Origin: Rhodospirillales bacterium
Lineage (GTDB): Bacteria; Pseudomonadota; Alphaproteobacteria; Rhodospirillales; Thalassospiraceae
DNA: 64,000 bases
Assembly (NCBI GenBank): GCA_019634165.1
Contig: JAHQVT010000010.1
Location: 62,001-126,000, forward strand
Direction: 5' to 3'
In this document: positions 29,819 through 40,541 of the stretch, piece by piece
How the letters are laid out: every line of letters starts with the position of its first letter
How positions within the stretch are numbered: the stretch's first letter is position 1
The notes under the pieces: model-generated
The model's input: only the letters and a program-made list of their open reading frames with translations
Databases searched by the model: none
What the model was told of the DNA's origin: nothing
Translations under genes and position numbers: made by a program

Positions 29819-31315
29819 TCAAGCCGTTTCCGGCTTCCAGCGCAACACAGGCTTACGTGCGGCTGCTGTTTCATCAAGCCGACGACGCGGTGTTAAATAT
29901 GGCGCGTTCTTGAAAAACTCGGCCTCACCTGATTCGGCCTTTGCGACAAGCGAAAGGAGCGCATCGCAAAACTGATCAATTGATTCCTTGGTTTCCGTTT
30001 CCGTCGGTTCGATCAAAAGTGCCCCATGAACGACCAGCGGGAAATACATCGTCATCGGGTGGAACCCTTCGTCGATGATTGCCTTGGCAAAGTCCAAGGT
30101 GGAAACGCCGGTATCTTTCAAGAAGCTGTCGTCAAACAGGGCTTCATGCATGCAATAGCCTGGAAATGCGACGCTAAGTTTGTCTTTCAGGCGCGCCAAC
30201 AGATAGTTGGCATTAAGAACCGCATCGCCCGATGCCTGACGCAAGCCGTCCGCACCATGGCTTTTCATATAGGTCAAGGCACGAATGAACATGCCCATCT
30301 GACCATGGAAACCTTTCAGACGACCAAACGGCTTATTGCCATCTTTTTCGTCGGCAGTTTCAACCAGATGGAAACCGTTATCGTTACACACGACATATGG
30401 GATCGGTGCATAAGGTGCCAGCGCATCCGAGAAAACAACCGGACCAGAACCCGGACCACCGCCACCATGCGGGGTCGAAAAGGTTTTATGCAGGTTGATA
30501 TGCATCGCATCAATGCCAAGATCCGCCGGACGCACGCGCCCGACAATGGCGTTGAAATTCGCACCATCGCAATAGAAATACCCACCGGCTTCATGCACCA
30601 GATCAGCAATCTTGCGCACATCACGTTCAAACAGGCCACATGTGTTCGGGTTGGTCAGCATGATCCCCGCAACATCATCGCCAAGCTTGGCCTCAAACGC
30701 CGCAAGATCAACTCGGCCATCTTCGGTTGCCGGAATCGAATCCACGGTAAATCCACAGGCCGCTGCCGTTGCCGGATTGGTCCCATGGGCTGATTCAGGC
30801 ACCAGAACACGACGGCGGTTTTCCCCGCGCGCATCAAGGGCTGCACGAATGGCCATCATGCCACACAGCTCGCCCTGCGCACCCGCAGCCGGTGACATGG
30901 ACACAGCAGGCATCCCGGTCAAAACCAGCAACCAATGTGCACATTGGTCAATCAGCTCCAACGCCCCCTGAACTGTGCTTTCTGGCTGCATCGGGTGCAG
31001 ATCGGAAAGACCGGGAAGGCGGGCAACTTTTTCATTCAAGCGCGGGTTATGCTTCATGGTGCAAGAACCCAGCGGGAAGAAACCGGAATCAATCCCGAAG
31101 TTCTTCTGCGACATGCGGGTAAAGTGACGCACCACTTGCGGCTCAGACAGGCCCGGAAGACCAACATCCTCATCACGGTCAAGACCGCCAAAACGGGTTT
31201 TGGTCCCTTTTGGTTCGGGCAAATCGACACCGGTTCGGCCGGGTTGGCCCTGTTCAAAGATCAGTTTTTCTTCAAGAACAAGTCCACGGTTACCGGTATG
31301 GGTTGTGAAGGTCAT
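29819..31315 (-). CDS. gcvPB: Glycine dehydrogenase (decarboxylating) subunit 2
   Basis: A 498-residue half of the two-subunit P-protein of the glycine cleavage system. It carries the PLP lysine in [20 protein letters not shown]. The N-terminal [14 protein letters not shown] and [21 protein letters not shown] match the B subunit. With subunit 1 it decarboxylates glycine and passes the aminomethyl group to the lipoyl arm of GcvH. Its start overlaps the gcvPA stop by 4 bases (ATGA), implying tight translational coupling. Confidence 0.97.
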   Translation of the reverse strand: MTFTTHTGNRGLVLEEKLIFEQGQPGRTGVDLPEPKGTKTRFGGLDRDEDVGLPGLSEPQVVRHFTRMSQKNFGIDSGFFPLGSCTMKHNPRLNEKVARLPGLSDLHPMQPESTVQGALELIDQCAHWLLVLTGMPAVSMSPAAGAQGELCGMMAIRAALDARGENRRRVLVPESAHGTNPATAAACGFTVDSIPATEDGRVDLAAFEAKLGDDVAGIMLTNPNTCGLFERDVRKIADLVHEAGGYFYCDGANFNAIVGRVRPADLGIDAMHINLHKTFSTPHGGGGPGSGPVVFSDALAPYAPIPYVVCNDNGFHLVETADEKDGNKPFGRLKGFHGQMGMFIRALTYMKSHGADGLRQASGDAVLNANYLLARLKDKLSVAFPGYCMHEALFDDSFLKDTGVSTLDFAKAIIDEGFHPMTMYFPLVVHGALLIEPTETETKESIDQFCDALLSLVAKAESGEAEFFKNAPYLTPRRRLDETAAARKPVLRWKPETA

Positions 31316-32673
31316 GCCAGCGCCTCCTTCAATGCGTCCGCAAGGGCCGCGATGTCTTCATCGGTGTTGGTTTCAGTCACCGCGATCAACAGATAATTAT
31401 CCAGATCAGATCGGTTCGGATACAAACGCGACAGCGGAACACCGCCCAAAACGCCTTTGGAAACCAATGTTTCAACAACTGCTGCTGCTGGCTTGGTCAG
31501 TTTGACAGTGAACTCGTTAAAGAAACTGTCATTCACAACCGTAACGCCCGGCACGGCATCAAGTGCATCGGCAGCCTTGCACGCATTTTCATGGTTCAAT
31601 GTTGCCAAGCGACGATAACCGTCTTCGCCAAGCAAGCTCATATGCACCGTAAAGGCCAAAGAACACAGGCCAGAGTTGGTACAGATGTTCGATGTCGCCT
31701 TTTCTCGGCGAATATGCTGCTCACGGGTCGAAAGCGTCAGAACAAAGCCACGCTTACCATCCTGATCAACCGTTTCACCACACAAGCGACCCGGCATCTG
31801 ACGTACCAGCTTTTGCGTGGTGGCAAACAGCCCAACATATGGCCCGCCATAATTCAGCGCATTGCCAATCGACTGGCCTTCGCCACAAACAATGTCCGCA
31901 CCAAAGCTGCCCGGTGATTTAATCGCACCAAAGGCAACCGCTTCGGTGAAAACCACCACCAAAAGTGCACCCTTGGCATGGCAAACTTCTGCCAGTTGGG
32001 TATGGTCCTGAACACGCCCAAACACATCGGGGTACTGAACAACCACACATGCTGTCTGATCATCAATCAGATCGTTCAGTTCTTCGACAGATGCCTGTTG
32101 TTCGGGATTACCATCACGACCTGCGACTTCGGTATCGCTATATTGGCAATAGGTTTCCGTTACTTCGCGGTAATGCGGATGCACACCGCCCGAAAGAACG
32201 GCCTTTTTGCGACGGGTTGCACGGCAGGCCATCAGGACGGCTTCCGCACAAGACGTTGCACCATCCCACATCGACGCGTTCGCAACATCCATACCGGTGA
32301 TAGAGGCCACCTGCGTCTGGAATTCGAACAGATACTGCAATGTACCTTGGGCGATTTCCGGCTGATAAGGCGTATAAGCCGTCAGAAATTCACCGCGCTG
32401 GATGATGTAATCAACCGTTGCAGGAACATGATGGCGATAGGCACCGGCACCAAGGAAGCTTGGTACGCTTGACGCACCAACATTCTTAGCAGCAAGGGCC
32501 ATCATATCGCGTTCAACCTGCATCTCGCCAAGGTGGCTGGGCAGATCAACCGGGGCATCAAGCAACGCACCGTCGGGGACGTCGCTGTATAGTTCATCGA
32601 CTGATGACGCCCCGATGGCTTCAAGCATCGCGGCACGATCAGCGCGTGTCAGTGGGAGATAACGCATGCTCAC
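31312..32673 (-). CDS. gcvPA: Glycine dehydrogenase (decarboxylating) subunit 1
   Basis: A 453-residue first half of the split P-protein, recognised by its N-terminal [35 protein letters not shown] and [21 protein letters not shown]. It pairs with gcvPB to form the alpha2-beta2 enzyme. It starts at a GTG overlapping the gcvH stop; an ATG two codons later (32667) is equally possible. The split form, rather than the single long GcvP, is common in several bacterial groups. Confidence 0.96.
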   Translation of the reverse strand: MSMRYLPLTRADRAAMLEAIGASSVDELYSDVPDGALLDAPVDLPSHLGEMQVERDMMALAAKNVGASSVPSFLGAGAYRHHVPATVDYIIQRGEFLTAYTPYQPEIAQGTLQYLFEFQTQVASITGMDVANASMWDGATSCAEAVLMACRATRRKKAVLSGGVHPHYREVTETYCQYSDTEVAGRDGNPEQQASVEELNDLIDDQTACVVVQYPDVFGRVQDHTQLAEVCHAKGALLVVVFTEAVAFGAIKSPGSFGADIVCGEGQSIGNALNYGGPYVGLFATTQKLVRQMPGRLCGETVDQDGKRGFVLTLSTREQHIRREKATSNICTNSGLCSLAFTVHMSLLGEDGYRRLATLNHENACKAADALDAVPGVTVVNDSFFNEFTVKLTKPAAAVVETLVSKGVLGGVPLSRLYPNRSDLDNYLLIAVTETNTDEDIAALADALKEALA

Positions 32674-33041
32674 AGACCTTCGACGAAGTCTTTATAGGCT
32701 GCTTCATCCATCAGCTCATCAAGCTGGGATTCGTCAGTCAGGGACATTTTAAAGAACCAGCCATCCGTTTCCGGGGCTTCATTGACCAATGCCGGGTTGG
32801 CATCAAGTTCTTCGTTGATTTCGACAATCTCGCCATCAAGCGGTGCGTAAACGTCACTTGCAGCTTTGACTGATTCAACAACAGCCGCATCACCGTCTTT
32901 GGTCAGCTTTTTGCCAACTTCTGGCAGTTCGACATAAACAATATCGCCCAGCGACTGCTGTGCGTAATCGGTAATGCCCACGGTCGCGATACCGTCTTCA
33001 AGCTCAATCCATTCATGTTCCTGCGAGAATTTCTTAGTCAT
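32670..33041 (-). CDS. gcvH: Glycine cleavage system H protein
   Basis: A 123-residue lipoyl carrier. The lipoylated lysine is in [18 protein letters not shown] around residue 59-63, in the usual ESVKAxS context. Length is typical of the family. It shuttles the aminomethyl group between the P, T and L proteins. It lies 65 bases downstream of gcvT and overlaps gcvPA by 4 bases. Confidence 0.97.
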   Translation of the reverse strand: MTKKFSQEHEWIELEDGIATVGITDYAQQSLGDIVYVELPEVGKKLTKDGDAAVVESVKAASDVYAPLDGEIVEINEELDANPALVNEAPETDGWFFKMSLTDESQLDELMDEAAYKDFVEGL

Positions 33042-33106
33042 AGTAATTTGTCCCTGTTGATCTGTTGTCTCTCAAGCACGGCTGTCAAACCGCACGGGTG
33101 CGGCGA

Positions 33107-34219
33107 TCAGCCGCGGAAATAACGATGCTGTGCGAACGGAAGTTCAACAATCTCGGCCGGGCGGGCCTTGCCACGCACCATAAGGTCGACCTTGGTACCC
33201 GGTTCGGAAAACTCAATTGCCACATAGCCCATTGCAATTGGGCCATCGACAGTCGGGCCAAATCCACCACTGGTGATTTCGCCAATTTCTTCGCCGTCAC
33301 TGTTCAAGATAGATGTATGTTCACGCGCAGGTGCCTTGCCCTCGGGTTTAATACCAACGCGTTTGCGATCAGCACCATTTTCAAGCTGATCAAGGATAAC
33401 ATCAGCCCCCTTGAAACCACCTTCAGCCCGACGGCGTTTATTGATGATCCAGTTCAGATCACCTTCAACCGGGGTCGTGGTGGTATCAATGTCGTTGCCA
33501 TACAAGCAAAGACCCGCTTCAAGGCGCAGCGAATCACGTGCCCCAAGACCAATCGCCTCAACCTCATCTTCACCCAGAAGTTTGCGCGCGAGTTCTTCGG
33601 CGCCGCTATTGGGAACGGAAATTTCATAACCGTCTTCACCGGTATAGCCCGAACGGGTGACAAAACACGGAATGCCCGCAATATCGAGTTCGGCAAAACT
33701 CATGAATTTCAAATCGGCAACGTCCGGTGCAAAGCGTGCCAGAACGTTTGCGGCTTCTGGTCCCTGCAACGCCATCAGCGCACGGTCATCAATTTCCTCA
33801 AGGGCGACACCATCGCCAAGATTGGCACGCATGTGAACAATATCGTCATCCTTACATGCTGCATTGATCACCAAAAACAGGCTATCACCGGCATTGGTAA
33901 TCATCAAATCGTCAAGGATCGTGCCGTCATCGTTGGTGAAAGTGGAATAACGTGTACGACCGGCTTTAAGGATTGCAATATCACCAGGCACAAGCTTTTC
34001 AAGCTCGGCCACACGGTTTTCGCCGGTCAGGCGAACCTGCCCCATGTGCGAGACGTCAAACAAACCTGCTTTGGCGCGGGTGTGAAGATGTTCACCCTTT
34101 ACACCAAGCGGATATTGCACCGGCATGTCATAGCCCGCAAATGGCACCATTTTGGCACCAAGTTCTAAATGAAGGTCGTGAAGGGCTGTTTTAAGCAGTT
34201 CGGTCTGATGATCGGACAT
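33107..34219 (-). CDS. gcvT: Aminomethyltransferase (glycine cleavage T protein)
   Basis: A 370-residue enzyme from the ATG at 34219 (GGGAG 6 bases upstream). It transfers the methylene carbon from lipoyl-GcvH to tetrahydrofolate, releasing ammonia. Motifs are GAKMVPFAGYDMPVQYP, TRAKAGLFDVSHMGQ, and RSGYTGEDGYEI, with the C-terminal RGKARPAEIVELPF. It is the first gene of the operon, directly behind a glycine riboswitch, so glycine should induce the operon. Confidence 0.96.
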   Translation of the reverse strand: MSDHQTELLKTALHDLHLELGAKMVPFAGYDMPVQYPLGVKGEHLHTRAKAGLFDVSHMGQVRLTGENRVAELEKLVPGDIAILKAGRTRYSTFTNDDGTILDDLMITNAGDSLFLVINAACKDDDIVHMRANLGDGVALEEIDDRALMALQGPEAANVLARFAPDVADLKFMSFAELDIAGIPCFVTRSGYTGEDGYEISVPNSGAEELARKLLGEDEVEAIGLGARDSLRLEAGLCLYGNDIDTTTTPVEGDLNWIINKRRRAEGGFKGADVILDQLENGADRKRVGIKPEGKAPAREHTSILNSDGEEIGEITSGGFGPTVDGPIAMGYVAIEFSEPGTKVDLMVRGKARPAEIVELPFAQHRYFRG

Positions 34220-34370
34220 CAAGGACTCCCGGACAGGCGTTGCGAAACATAGCCGACCAATGGCCAACCACATTCCCCCTCTGTCTTGGAGCCTGAAAGA
34301 ATCACAGCCGATTTAGATTATCGATCTGCTTACATCTTCGGCGAGGCCAACATCATCAAGATGCCGCCTA

Positions 34371-34480
34371 CTTTCCAGAGTCCCATCTCCCCGCGGTCCG
34401 TTTGCCTGAGAGTTTCCGGGGTGGTTGCTCCTTCGGCGTCCGCGCAATCCGTTATGGACCGTGGCACTCTCCCACGGGGA
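34371..34480 (-). ncRNA. Glycine riboswitch (single aptamer) upstream of gcvT
   Basis: On the minus strand the leader carries the conserved elements in order: GTGGGAGAGTGCCACGG (5' side of the fold), GCCGAAGGAGCAACC (core), CCGGAAACTCTCAGGCAAA, GGACCGCGGGG and the closing ACTCTGGAAAG. Only one core is seen, so it is a singlet rather than a tandem glycine riboswitch. It lies about 150 bases before the gcvT start. The family senses glycine and usually turns on glycine cleavage genes. The promoter should lie between about 34485 and 34574. Confidence 0.93.
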
Positions 34481-34574
34481 TCACTTGGGTATGCGTCCTT
34501 ATACGGATTTCATCCCAGCCCGACCAGCCCCTAATTTCAGGCAATCGTTACAAGATGAGTTCAACCGTAACTGG

Positions 34575-35129
34575 TTATTCCAATCCGAAACGGCGATTAT
34601 ATTCGAGTTGTTCTGCACTAAGCTGGAAGCCAAGGTAAATCTCGTAATTCGGGCCGTCCCAGACATCATCAAGTGGCACAGAAAGCGTCACTTGTTCATC
34701 ACGGAATCGCGCCATATTAAGATTATCGGCAAATGGCATCGTGACATCAAACACCGATTTCTGAACGAAATTTCCATTTGGGTCGCGAAGGGCAACGAAA
34801 TATTTCAATGCTGCCACACGGCTTTGCGCCGCCGGACCAAGTTCAGCAGTGATAATGGGGCTGATGATGACATCCAGTGTCTTTTCATCAAGATCATAGC
34901 CGCAATCGCCAAGGTAACCGGTAAATTCGGCTTCGACGACAACGTCTGTCAAATCCTTGCCTGCGCCATTAAACTGAACCAGCTTTGCGGTATCTTTTGG
35001 CAAATAGGCGGATGGGCAAACAGGAACGGGCTGTTCTTCGAACGGATTACCGCTGCAAGCTGCCAGCAAACCGCCCAAGGAAACCACACCCAATACGCAT
35101 ACGCGCCGAAATCCGTTACCGATCGTCAT
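34575..35129 (-). CDS. Putative lipoprotein of unknown function
   Basis: A 184-residue protein from the ATG at 35129, which follows AGAGGG. The N-terminus is a lipoprotein signal ending in the lipobox LLAAC, so the mature protein should be membrane-anchored and periplasmic. The body has a beta-rich pattern (DVVVEAEFTGYLGDCGYD, LDVIISPIITAEL, VALRDPNGNFVQ) and two further Cys that may pair (PVCPSAY and GDCGY). The family resembles uncharacterised alphaproteobacterial lipoproteins; no function is claimed. It is divergent from ispH. Confidence 0.75.
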   Translation of the reverse strand: MTIGNGFRRVCVLGVVSLGGLLAACSGNPFEEQPVPVCPSAYLPKDTAKLVQFNGAGKDLTDVVVEAEFTGYLGDCGYDLDEKTLDVIISPIITAELGPAAQSRVAALKYFVALRDPNGNFVQKSVFDVTMPFADNLNMARFRDEQVTLSVPLDDVWDGPNYEIYLGFQLSAEQLEYNRRFGLE

Positions 35130-35381
35130 CCAACCCTCTATCAAACCATCTGTTTTTTGACCTATGCCTGTTTTGCATGGTCGCGGCGCAGTCTATTCTT
35201 TCACTGTTCTTGGCACAACCCGCTTCGAACACTACCGCAAAATGAAAACGACAGGGCCAGACTTTGGCTTTCAATCAGTGCAGAGTCATTGCGCCACGAC
35301 ATCAGGCGGGTTATGTAACGAGAACGTTTGAATTACTGCGCTGGGACAGCCTTGCGCAATTTGGAAAGCCGGACCTGTATC

Positions 35382-36329
35382 ATGCCTGACAAAGCCAACC
35401 TTCGGATCGTACTTGCCAACCCGCGCGGTTTTTGCGCCGGGGTCGACCGCGCGATTGAGATCGTTGAAAAGGCACTCGAAAAATATGGTGCGCCGGTCTA
35501 TGTCCGCCACGAGATCGTTCACAACAAATTTGTCGTTGATCGCTTGCGTGACATGGGGGCTGTTTTCGTCGATGAACTTGATGCAGTTCCTGATGGTGTT
35601 CCGGTTATCTTTTCAGCGCACGGCGTTCCTAAATCCGTGCCCGAAGCAGCCGACAGTCGCAAACTGGAATATCTTGATGCGACCTGCCCGTTGGTATCAA
35701 AGGTCCATCGCGGGGCTGAGCGCCACTATGCCGACGGCAAACATATCCTTCTGATTGGGCATGCCGGCCATCCCGAAGTTATCGGAACCATGGGGCAGTT
35801 ACCCATAGGCAGCATGACGCTTATTGAAACCGAAGAAGACGCCGAAAATCTTGAGTGTGATGCGCCAGAAAACCTGGCTTTTGTTACTCAGACAACACTG
35901 TCGCTTGATGACACGGCAAAAATCATCGAAATCCTTCAGCGTCGTTTCCCGGCAATTTCGGTACCCAAAAAAGAAGACATTTGCTATGCGACCACCAATC
36001 GCCAGCATGCCGTCAAGCTGATTGCCGAAAAGGCAGAAGCCATTCTTGTTCTGGGTGCACCAAATTCATCGAATTCCAACCGGCTTGTCGAGGTCGCCAA
36101 ACGCGAAGGCTGCAACCGTTCGGTTCTGGTCGAACGGGCAAAAGATATCGACTGGGACAAGCTTGAAGGGATTAAAACCCTGGGCATTACAGCAGGTGCA
36201 TCAGCACCGGAAGTTCTGGTTGAAGAAGTGATTGATGCCTGCCGGGAACGCTATGATGTGACGGTCGAAACAATCACCCTGACCGATGAAAACGTAACGT
36301 TCAAATTACCGCGTCAGCTTGCAAGCTAA
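35382..36329 (+). CDS. ispH: 4-hydroxy-3-methylbut-2-enyl diphosphate reductase
   Basis: A 315-residue iron-sulfur enzyme that makes IPP and DMAPP in the last step of the MEP pathway. The three cluster cysteines are in [23 protein letters not shown] and [11 protein letters not shown]. Other motifs are [13 protein letters not shown] and [14 protein letters not shown]. The ATG at 35382 gives the normal length; the open frame starts 18 codons earlier without homology. It leads an ispH-thrB-rnhA group with short gaps. Confidence 0.97.
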   Translation: MPDKANLRIVLANPRGFCAGVDRAIEIVEKALEKYGAPVYVRHEIVHNKFVVDRLRDMGAVFVDELDAVPDGVPVIFSAHGVPKSVPEAADSRKLEYLDATCPLVSKVHRGAERHYADGKHILLIGHAGHPEVIGTMGQLPIGSMTLIETEEDAENLECDAPENLAFVTQTTLSLDDTAKIIEILQRRFPAISVPKKEDICYATTNRQHAVKLIAEKAEAILVLGAPNSSNSNRLVEVAKREGCNRSVLVERAKDIDWDKLEGIKTLGITAGASAPEVLVEEVIDACRERYDVTVETITLTDENVTFKLPRQLAS

Positions 36330-36374
36330 AGCCGCGCATAAGCTTATTTCCAAATCAGGACCACGATAAATCCA

Positions 36375-37343
36375 ATGGCCGTCTATACCGACGTTTCAGA
36401 CGAAGATATCGCCCGTTTCATTGCCGAATATGACATCGGCGATGTTGTTTCGTTTAAGGGCATCGCAGAAGGTGTCGAAAACACCAACTTTCTGCTTCAG
36501 ACGGATCAGGCACCCTTTATCCTGACGCTGTATGAAAAGCGCGTGAACCCGGACGACCTTCCGTTTTATCTGGGCTTGATGGATCATCTTTCGGCCAAAG
36601 GGTTAAACTGCCCAACCCCGATCCATGGAACGGATGGGGTTGCGCTGCGTCGCCTCTGCGGACGCCCAGCAGCCATCACTTCATTCCTGCAGGGCATGTC
36701 ACCACGCCGCATCCTTCCCCATCATTGTGCGGGACTGGGTACTTCGTTGGCACAGCTCCATGTCGCCGGGCAGGATTTTGAAATGCACCTGCCCAACGCG
36801 CTTAGTGTCAAAGGCTGGCGACCGCTGTTTGAAAGCTGTCAGGATCACGCTGATGATGTCGAACCCGGTCTTGGCAAAATGATCCGCGACGAGCTTGATT
36901 ATCTAGAAGCCAACTGGCCGCATAATTTGCCCAAAGGGGTCATTCATGCCGACCTGTTCCCCGATAATGTTTTCTTTTTCCCCGGCAAGGAAAACGTATC
37001 TGGGCTGATTGATTTCTATTTTGCCTGTAATGATTTGCTTTGTTACGACATCGCGATTTGCATGAATGCTTGGTGTTTTGAGCCCGACAACAGCTTTAAC
37101 GTGACCAAGGCCAAGAATCTTCTGTCACAATATAGCAAGGTCCGCGCCCTTTCAGATGCTGAGTTGGCAGCACTTCCAATTTTGGCACGCGGTGCTAGCC
37201 TGCGTTTTCTGCTGACCCGTCTTTATGACTGGGTGAATACGCCCAAAGACGCGCTGGTCACCCCAAAAAATCCCCGTGAATACATCAGCAAACTGCGTTT
37301 CCATCAGCGGGTGGAAAATGCATCGGCCTATGGTCTCGATTAA
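36375..37343 (+). CDS. thrB: Homoserine kinase (APH-fold type)
   Basis: A 322-residue homoserine kinase of the aminoglycoside-phosphotransferase fold, the form common in alphaproteobacteria, not the GHMP form. The N-terminal MAVYTDVSDEDIARFIAEYD and GVENTNFLL are family marks. The catalytic loop is VIHADLFPDNVFF and the metal-binding region is GLIDFYFACND. It phosphorylates homoserine, the substrate route to ThrC at 12.5 kb. It lies 45 bases after ispH and 12 bases before rnhA. Confidence 0.96.
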   Translation: MAVYTDVSDEDIARFIAEYDIGDVVSFKGIAEGVENTNFLLQTDQAPFILTLYEKRVNPDDLPFYLGLMDHLSAKGLNCPTPIHGTDGVALRRLCGRPAAITSFLQGMSPRRILPHHCAGLGTSLAQLHVAGQDFEMHLPNALSVKGWRPLFESCQDHADDVEPGLGKMIRDELDYLEANWPHNLPKGVIHADLFPDNVFFFPGKENVSGLIDFYFACNDLLCYDIAICMNAWCFEPDNSFNVTKAKNLLSQYSKVRALSDAELAALPILARGASLRFLLTRLYDWVNTPKDALVTPKNPREYISKLRFHQRVENASAYGLD

Positions 37344-37355
37344 GGATACGACTAG

Positions 37356-37805
37356 ATGACTTCGAATACCGGTGATGACAATCACGTCGAGATCTATACC
37401 GATGGTGCCTGCAGCGGAAATCCCGGCCCCGGCGGCTGGGGTGCAATCCTACGGTTTAAGGGCGTTGAGAAAGAGCTTTCAGGTGGCGCTGCTGAAACCA
37501 CCAACAACCGAATGGAAATGATGGCCGCAATCAGCGCGTTAGAAGCCCTGAAACGCCCATGTGTGATCAACATTTACACCGATAGCAGCTATGTCCGTGA
37601 CGGCATTACCAAGTGGATTTTCGGCTGGCAAAAGCGCGGATGGAAAACTGCTGACAAGAAACCTGTCAAGAATGTTGAGCTATGGCAACGTATGCTTGAG
37701 GCCCTAAAACCCCATCAGGTTGAGTGGCATTGGGTCAAGGGTCATGCTGGTCATCCAGAGAACGAACGCTGTGATGAATTGGCCCGCCAAGCAGTACCTA
37801 AATGA
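37356..37805 (+). CDS. rnhA: Ribonuclease HI
   Basis: A 149-residue endonuclease that cuts the RNA strand of RNA-DNA hybrids. The DEDD metal-binding residues are visible in order: [15 protein letters not shown] (Asp), NNRMEMMAA (Glu), [11 protein letters not shown] (Asp) and [10 protein letters not shown] (Asp), with the catalytic-loop His in GHAGHPEN. Length matches the E. coli enzyme. It is the last gene of the ispH-thrB-rnhA group. Confidence 0.98.
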   Translation: MTSNTGDDNHVEIYTDGACSGNPGPGGWGAILRFKGVEKELSGGAAETTNNRMEMMAAISALEALKRPCVINIYTDSSYVRDGITKWIFGWQKRGWKTADKKPVKNVELWQRMLEALKPHQVEWHWVKGHAGHPENERCDELARQAVPK

Positions 37806-38033
37806 AGTTATTTCCAGACAGATTGCTCCAACTGCTTGAAGCTTAAACACTTCACCCCAAGATAGATGGACGGACGGCAGCAAAATTTTATTTACTCAAT
37901 GAAACAAAATCAAACTTGCGTTTCAAGCTGGTTCCGGGTTGATTCGAGTCAAACATAGGGGTGTTGGCACTCATACAAAGGTCGAGTACAGTATAGTTCG
38001 TGAGACCAAGGTTGAGTGCCCAGGAGAGAACGC

Positions 38034-40433
38034 TTGTCGCGTGGATCGTACGGCTTTTTACAACGGAAGTCCCTAAGCAGTCGGCTGCTATTCATAGCAT
38101 TGCCGCTGGTTTCTTTGTTCTCGCTCGCGCTGTTTATTGTTTTTGGCTATGTCAGTTACAAGGTCCTTCGCGATGACCTGAATGGCAAAGTCGAACAAAC
38201 AGCGGATATCAATGCGCGCGTGCTTGCCACCCCATTCTGGTATCTCGACGTCGATAATATCGAATCCGCTTTGAACGCCATGGCGCGAGATCGCGATATC
38301 GTGGCTGTTCAGGCCCTTGGTGCTGACGGTACTGAATTCGCCCATACCGGTGTTTCCCAATCCGAGCTTGCCGATACACTTCGCCTATCACGGCGTGTCT
38401 ATTTTGAACGAAACAATGTCCGCCATGATGTCGGAGAATTGGTCATCTTCTTTACCGATGCCCGCGTTCAGGATTTGCTGTTCCGCCGTATCGCAATTGA
38501 TATGATCCTGTTTGGGCTGCTGATTTCGGTCGTGGCCGCAAGCCTGTTGATCGCAAACAAGCGATCCATCAAGGAACCGCTTAATCGACTGTTACATTCC
38601 ATCCGAATGACCAAACACGGGCGCCTGCGCCGCCCTGTTGAATGGAACAGTTCGGACGAACTCGGTCTTTTGATCCGCGAATATAATGAAATGGTTGCCC
38701 TGCAAGGTCAGGCACAGGAAGAAGCCCAACGAAAACAAGCCCTTCTTGAAGCAACCCTGCATAATATCGGTCAAGGTATCTGTCTATTTGACCAAGACCT
38801 AAATCTGATGGTCTGGAACGAACGCTATATCGAACTTTTGAACCTTCCACGTGATCTGGTGAAAGAAGGAACCCCGCTTTCCGATATCCTTCGCTATAAC
38901 GGCGAGCGCGGTGAGTATGGCGATGTCAGTATTCAGGCATTGATTTCCGATCGCGTGGCAATTGCACGGCGTCGTGAACCTTATCGCATGGAACGCACAC
39001 GTCCGAATGGTCGGGTTATTCAGGTTGATCACAATCCGATGCCGGGCGGTGGTTACGTTGCGACCTACACCGATATTACCGAACGTAAACAGACCGAAGC
39101 TCGCATGCGTCACCTTGCGGTCCATGACGTTCTGACCAGCCTACCGAACAGGACCTTGTTCCTCGACCGTCTGCGTCAGGCACTGCTATCTGCACGCCGT
39201 TTCCAGCGTGGTGTAACGGTTCTGTTTGTTGATCTTGACCGGTTCAAGGACATCAACGATCACTTTGGTCACGATGTTGGCGATTTGATGATTCAGGAGA
39301 TGGGGCAGCGCCTGTCGCGCATCATCCGGGATTCTGATACAGCAGCACGCCTTGGCGGCGATGAATTCGCCATCATCCAGACCGATGTTCAAAACATCGA
39401 AGACACCATCGCCCTTGCCCAGCGCATCATTGACGAACTTTGTCAGCCATTTGATTGCCGTGGCATTCGCCTGCATTCAACGGCCAGTGTTGGCATTACC
39501 CTGTTCCCGGAAGATGGCGAAAACCCAGAACAGTTGGTCAAGAACGCAGATATGGCGATGTATGCGGCAAAGGCCGAGGGCCGCAACAACTATCGGTTCT
39601 TCCTGCCATCGATGCACGAACGGGTCAAAGAACGCAAAACCATCGAAGAAGATCTGCGCAATGCGCTCGAACAAGATCAACTCGAACTATACTATCAGCC
39701 AAAAATCGACTGTCGCACCGAACGGGTGGTTGGCGCCGAGGCCCTTGTCCGCTGGCACCATCCTGAACGCGGTCTCATTCTTCCGGGTGAATTCATCTCT
39801 GTTGCCGAAGAATGCGGCCTGATCAACCGTCTGGGTGCTTGGGTGCTGGAAAAAGCCTGCAAGCAGACGCAAGCGTGGCGTGATACCTCGCTTCCGGGCA
39901 TGCGGATTGCCGTCAATCTTTCCCCGGCACAGTTCCAAGATGCAGAACTGGTCGCAAGTGTCACCAAGATCGTCAAGGACACCGCCCTGCCCGAAGGCAC
40001 GCTTGAACTTGAGATCACCGAATCTATCCTGATGAACAATCCGGAAAAAGCAGTCTCGACACTCAAAGAACTCAAGGCACTCGGTGTTATGATTGCCATT
40101 GATGACTTTGGTACGGGTTATTCATCGCTGAACTATCTAAAACGATTCCCCGTCAGCTCGATCAAAATTGACCGTTCATTTGTGAATGACATCCATGTTG
40201 ATATGGATGACAAGGCGATTGTTGATGCGGTGATTGGCCTTGGCCACAGCCTTAACCTTGAAGTGGTTGCAGAGGGCGTGGAAGAAGTCGAACAGCTTGT
40301 CTATCTGCGTGAAAAAGGCTGCGACTTCATTCAAGGGTTCTTGTTTGCCAAACCGCTTACGGCCACCACATTTGAAAGCTGGGTCAGTGAACGCCACAGC
40401 CGCGAGCCAGAACGCATCTCAGCCAAATCCTGA
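38034..40433 (+). CDS. Membrane-bound HAMP-PAS-GGDEF-EAL protein
   Basis: About 799 residues from a TTG with AGGAG roughly 7 bases upstream; the frame also contains an earlier GTG (38016) that overlaps this site. Order: membrane helix (residues ~20-45), periplasmic sensor of ~110 residues, second helix, a HAMP segment (RSIKEPLNRLLHSI), a PAS domain (GQGICLFDQDLNLMVWNERY), GGDEF (ARLGGDEFAII, intact, with an RDSD I-site) and EAL (GAEALVRWHHPERG, ITESILM, DDFGTGYSSL, EGVE). Both catalytic motifs look intact, so it may make or degrade cyclic di-GMP depending on its signal. Confidence 0.93.
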   Translation: MSRGSYGFLQRKSLSSRLLFIALPLVSLFSLALFIVFGYVSYKVLRDDLNGKVEQTADINARVLATPFWYLDVDNIESALNAMARDRDIVAVQALGADGTEFAHTGVSQSELADTLRLSRRVYFERNNVRHDVGELVIFFTDARVQDLLFRRIAIDMILFGLLISVVAASLLIANKRSIKEPLNRLLHSIRMTKHGRLRRPVEWNSSDELGLLIREYNEMVALQGQAQEEAQRKQALLEATLHNIGQGICLFDQDLNLMVWNERYIELLNLPRDLVKEGTPLSDILRYNGERGEYGDVSIQALISDRVAIARRREPYRMERTRPNGRVIQVDHNPMPGGGYVATYTDITERKQTEARMRHLAVHDVLTSLPNRTLFLDRLRQALLSARRFQRGVTVLFVDLDRFKDINDHFGHDVGDLMIQEMGQRLSRIIRDSDTAARLGGDEFAIIQTDVQNIEDTIALAQRIIDELCQPFDCRGIRLHSTASVGITLFPEDGENPEQLVKNADMAMYAAKAEGRNNYRFFLPSMHERVKERKTIEEDLRNALEQDQLELYYQPKIDCRTERVVGAEALVRWHHPERGLILPGEFISVAEECGLINRLGAWVLEKACKQTQAWRDTSLPGMRIAVNLSPAQFQDAELVASVTKIVKDTALPEGTLELEITESILMNNPEKAVSTLKELKALGVMIAIDDFGTGYSSLNYLKRFPVSSIKIDRSFVNDIHVDMDDKAIVDAVIGLGHSLNLEVVAEGVEEVEQLVYLREKGCDFIQGFLFAKPLTATTFESWVSERHSREPERISAKS

Positions 40434-40450
40434 TAAAGACTTTGCATTCG

Positions 40451-40512
40451 GGTGAATGGCTTCACCAAGGGTGCTAAAATCTGGCAGGCTGCTTACACAG
40501 ACCCGCCAGATT
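40451..40512. terminator. Possible terminator region between convergent GGDEF-EAL and ecm genes
   Basis: Two inverted repeats lie in the 108-base gap: GGTGAA-TGGC-TTCACC at 40451-40466 and AATCTGGC (40478-40485) with GCCAGATT (40505-40512). Neither has a strong T-run, so termination is plausible but not certain. Confidence 0.4.
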
Positions 40513-40541
40513 CTTGAATTGTCAGCTCGCAACAAACCAAC

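Noticed and set aside
33065-34168. Long plus-strand open frame opposite gcvT (367 codons)
   Set aside because: It is antisense to a clear gcvT, has no family motifs and reflects the codon structure of the real gene.
34425-35318. Plus-strand open frame of 297 codons across the glycine riboswitch and lipoprotein gene
   Set aside because: It runs antisense through a structured RNA and a lipoprotein with a clear lipobox, so it is not a gene.
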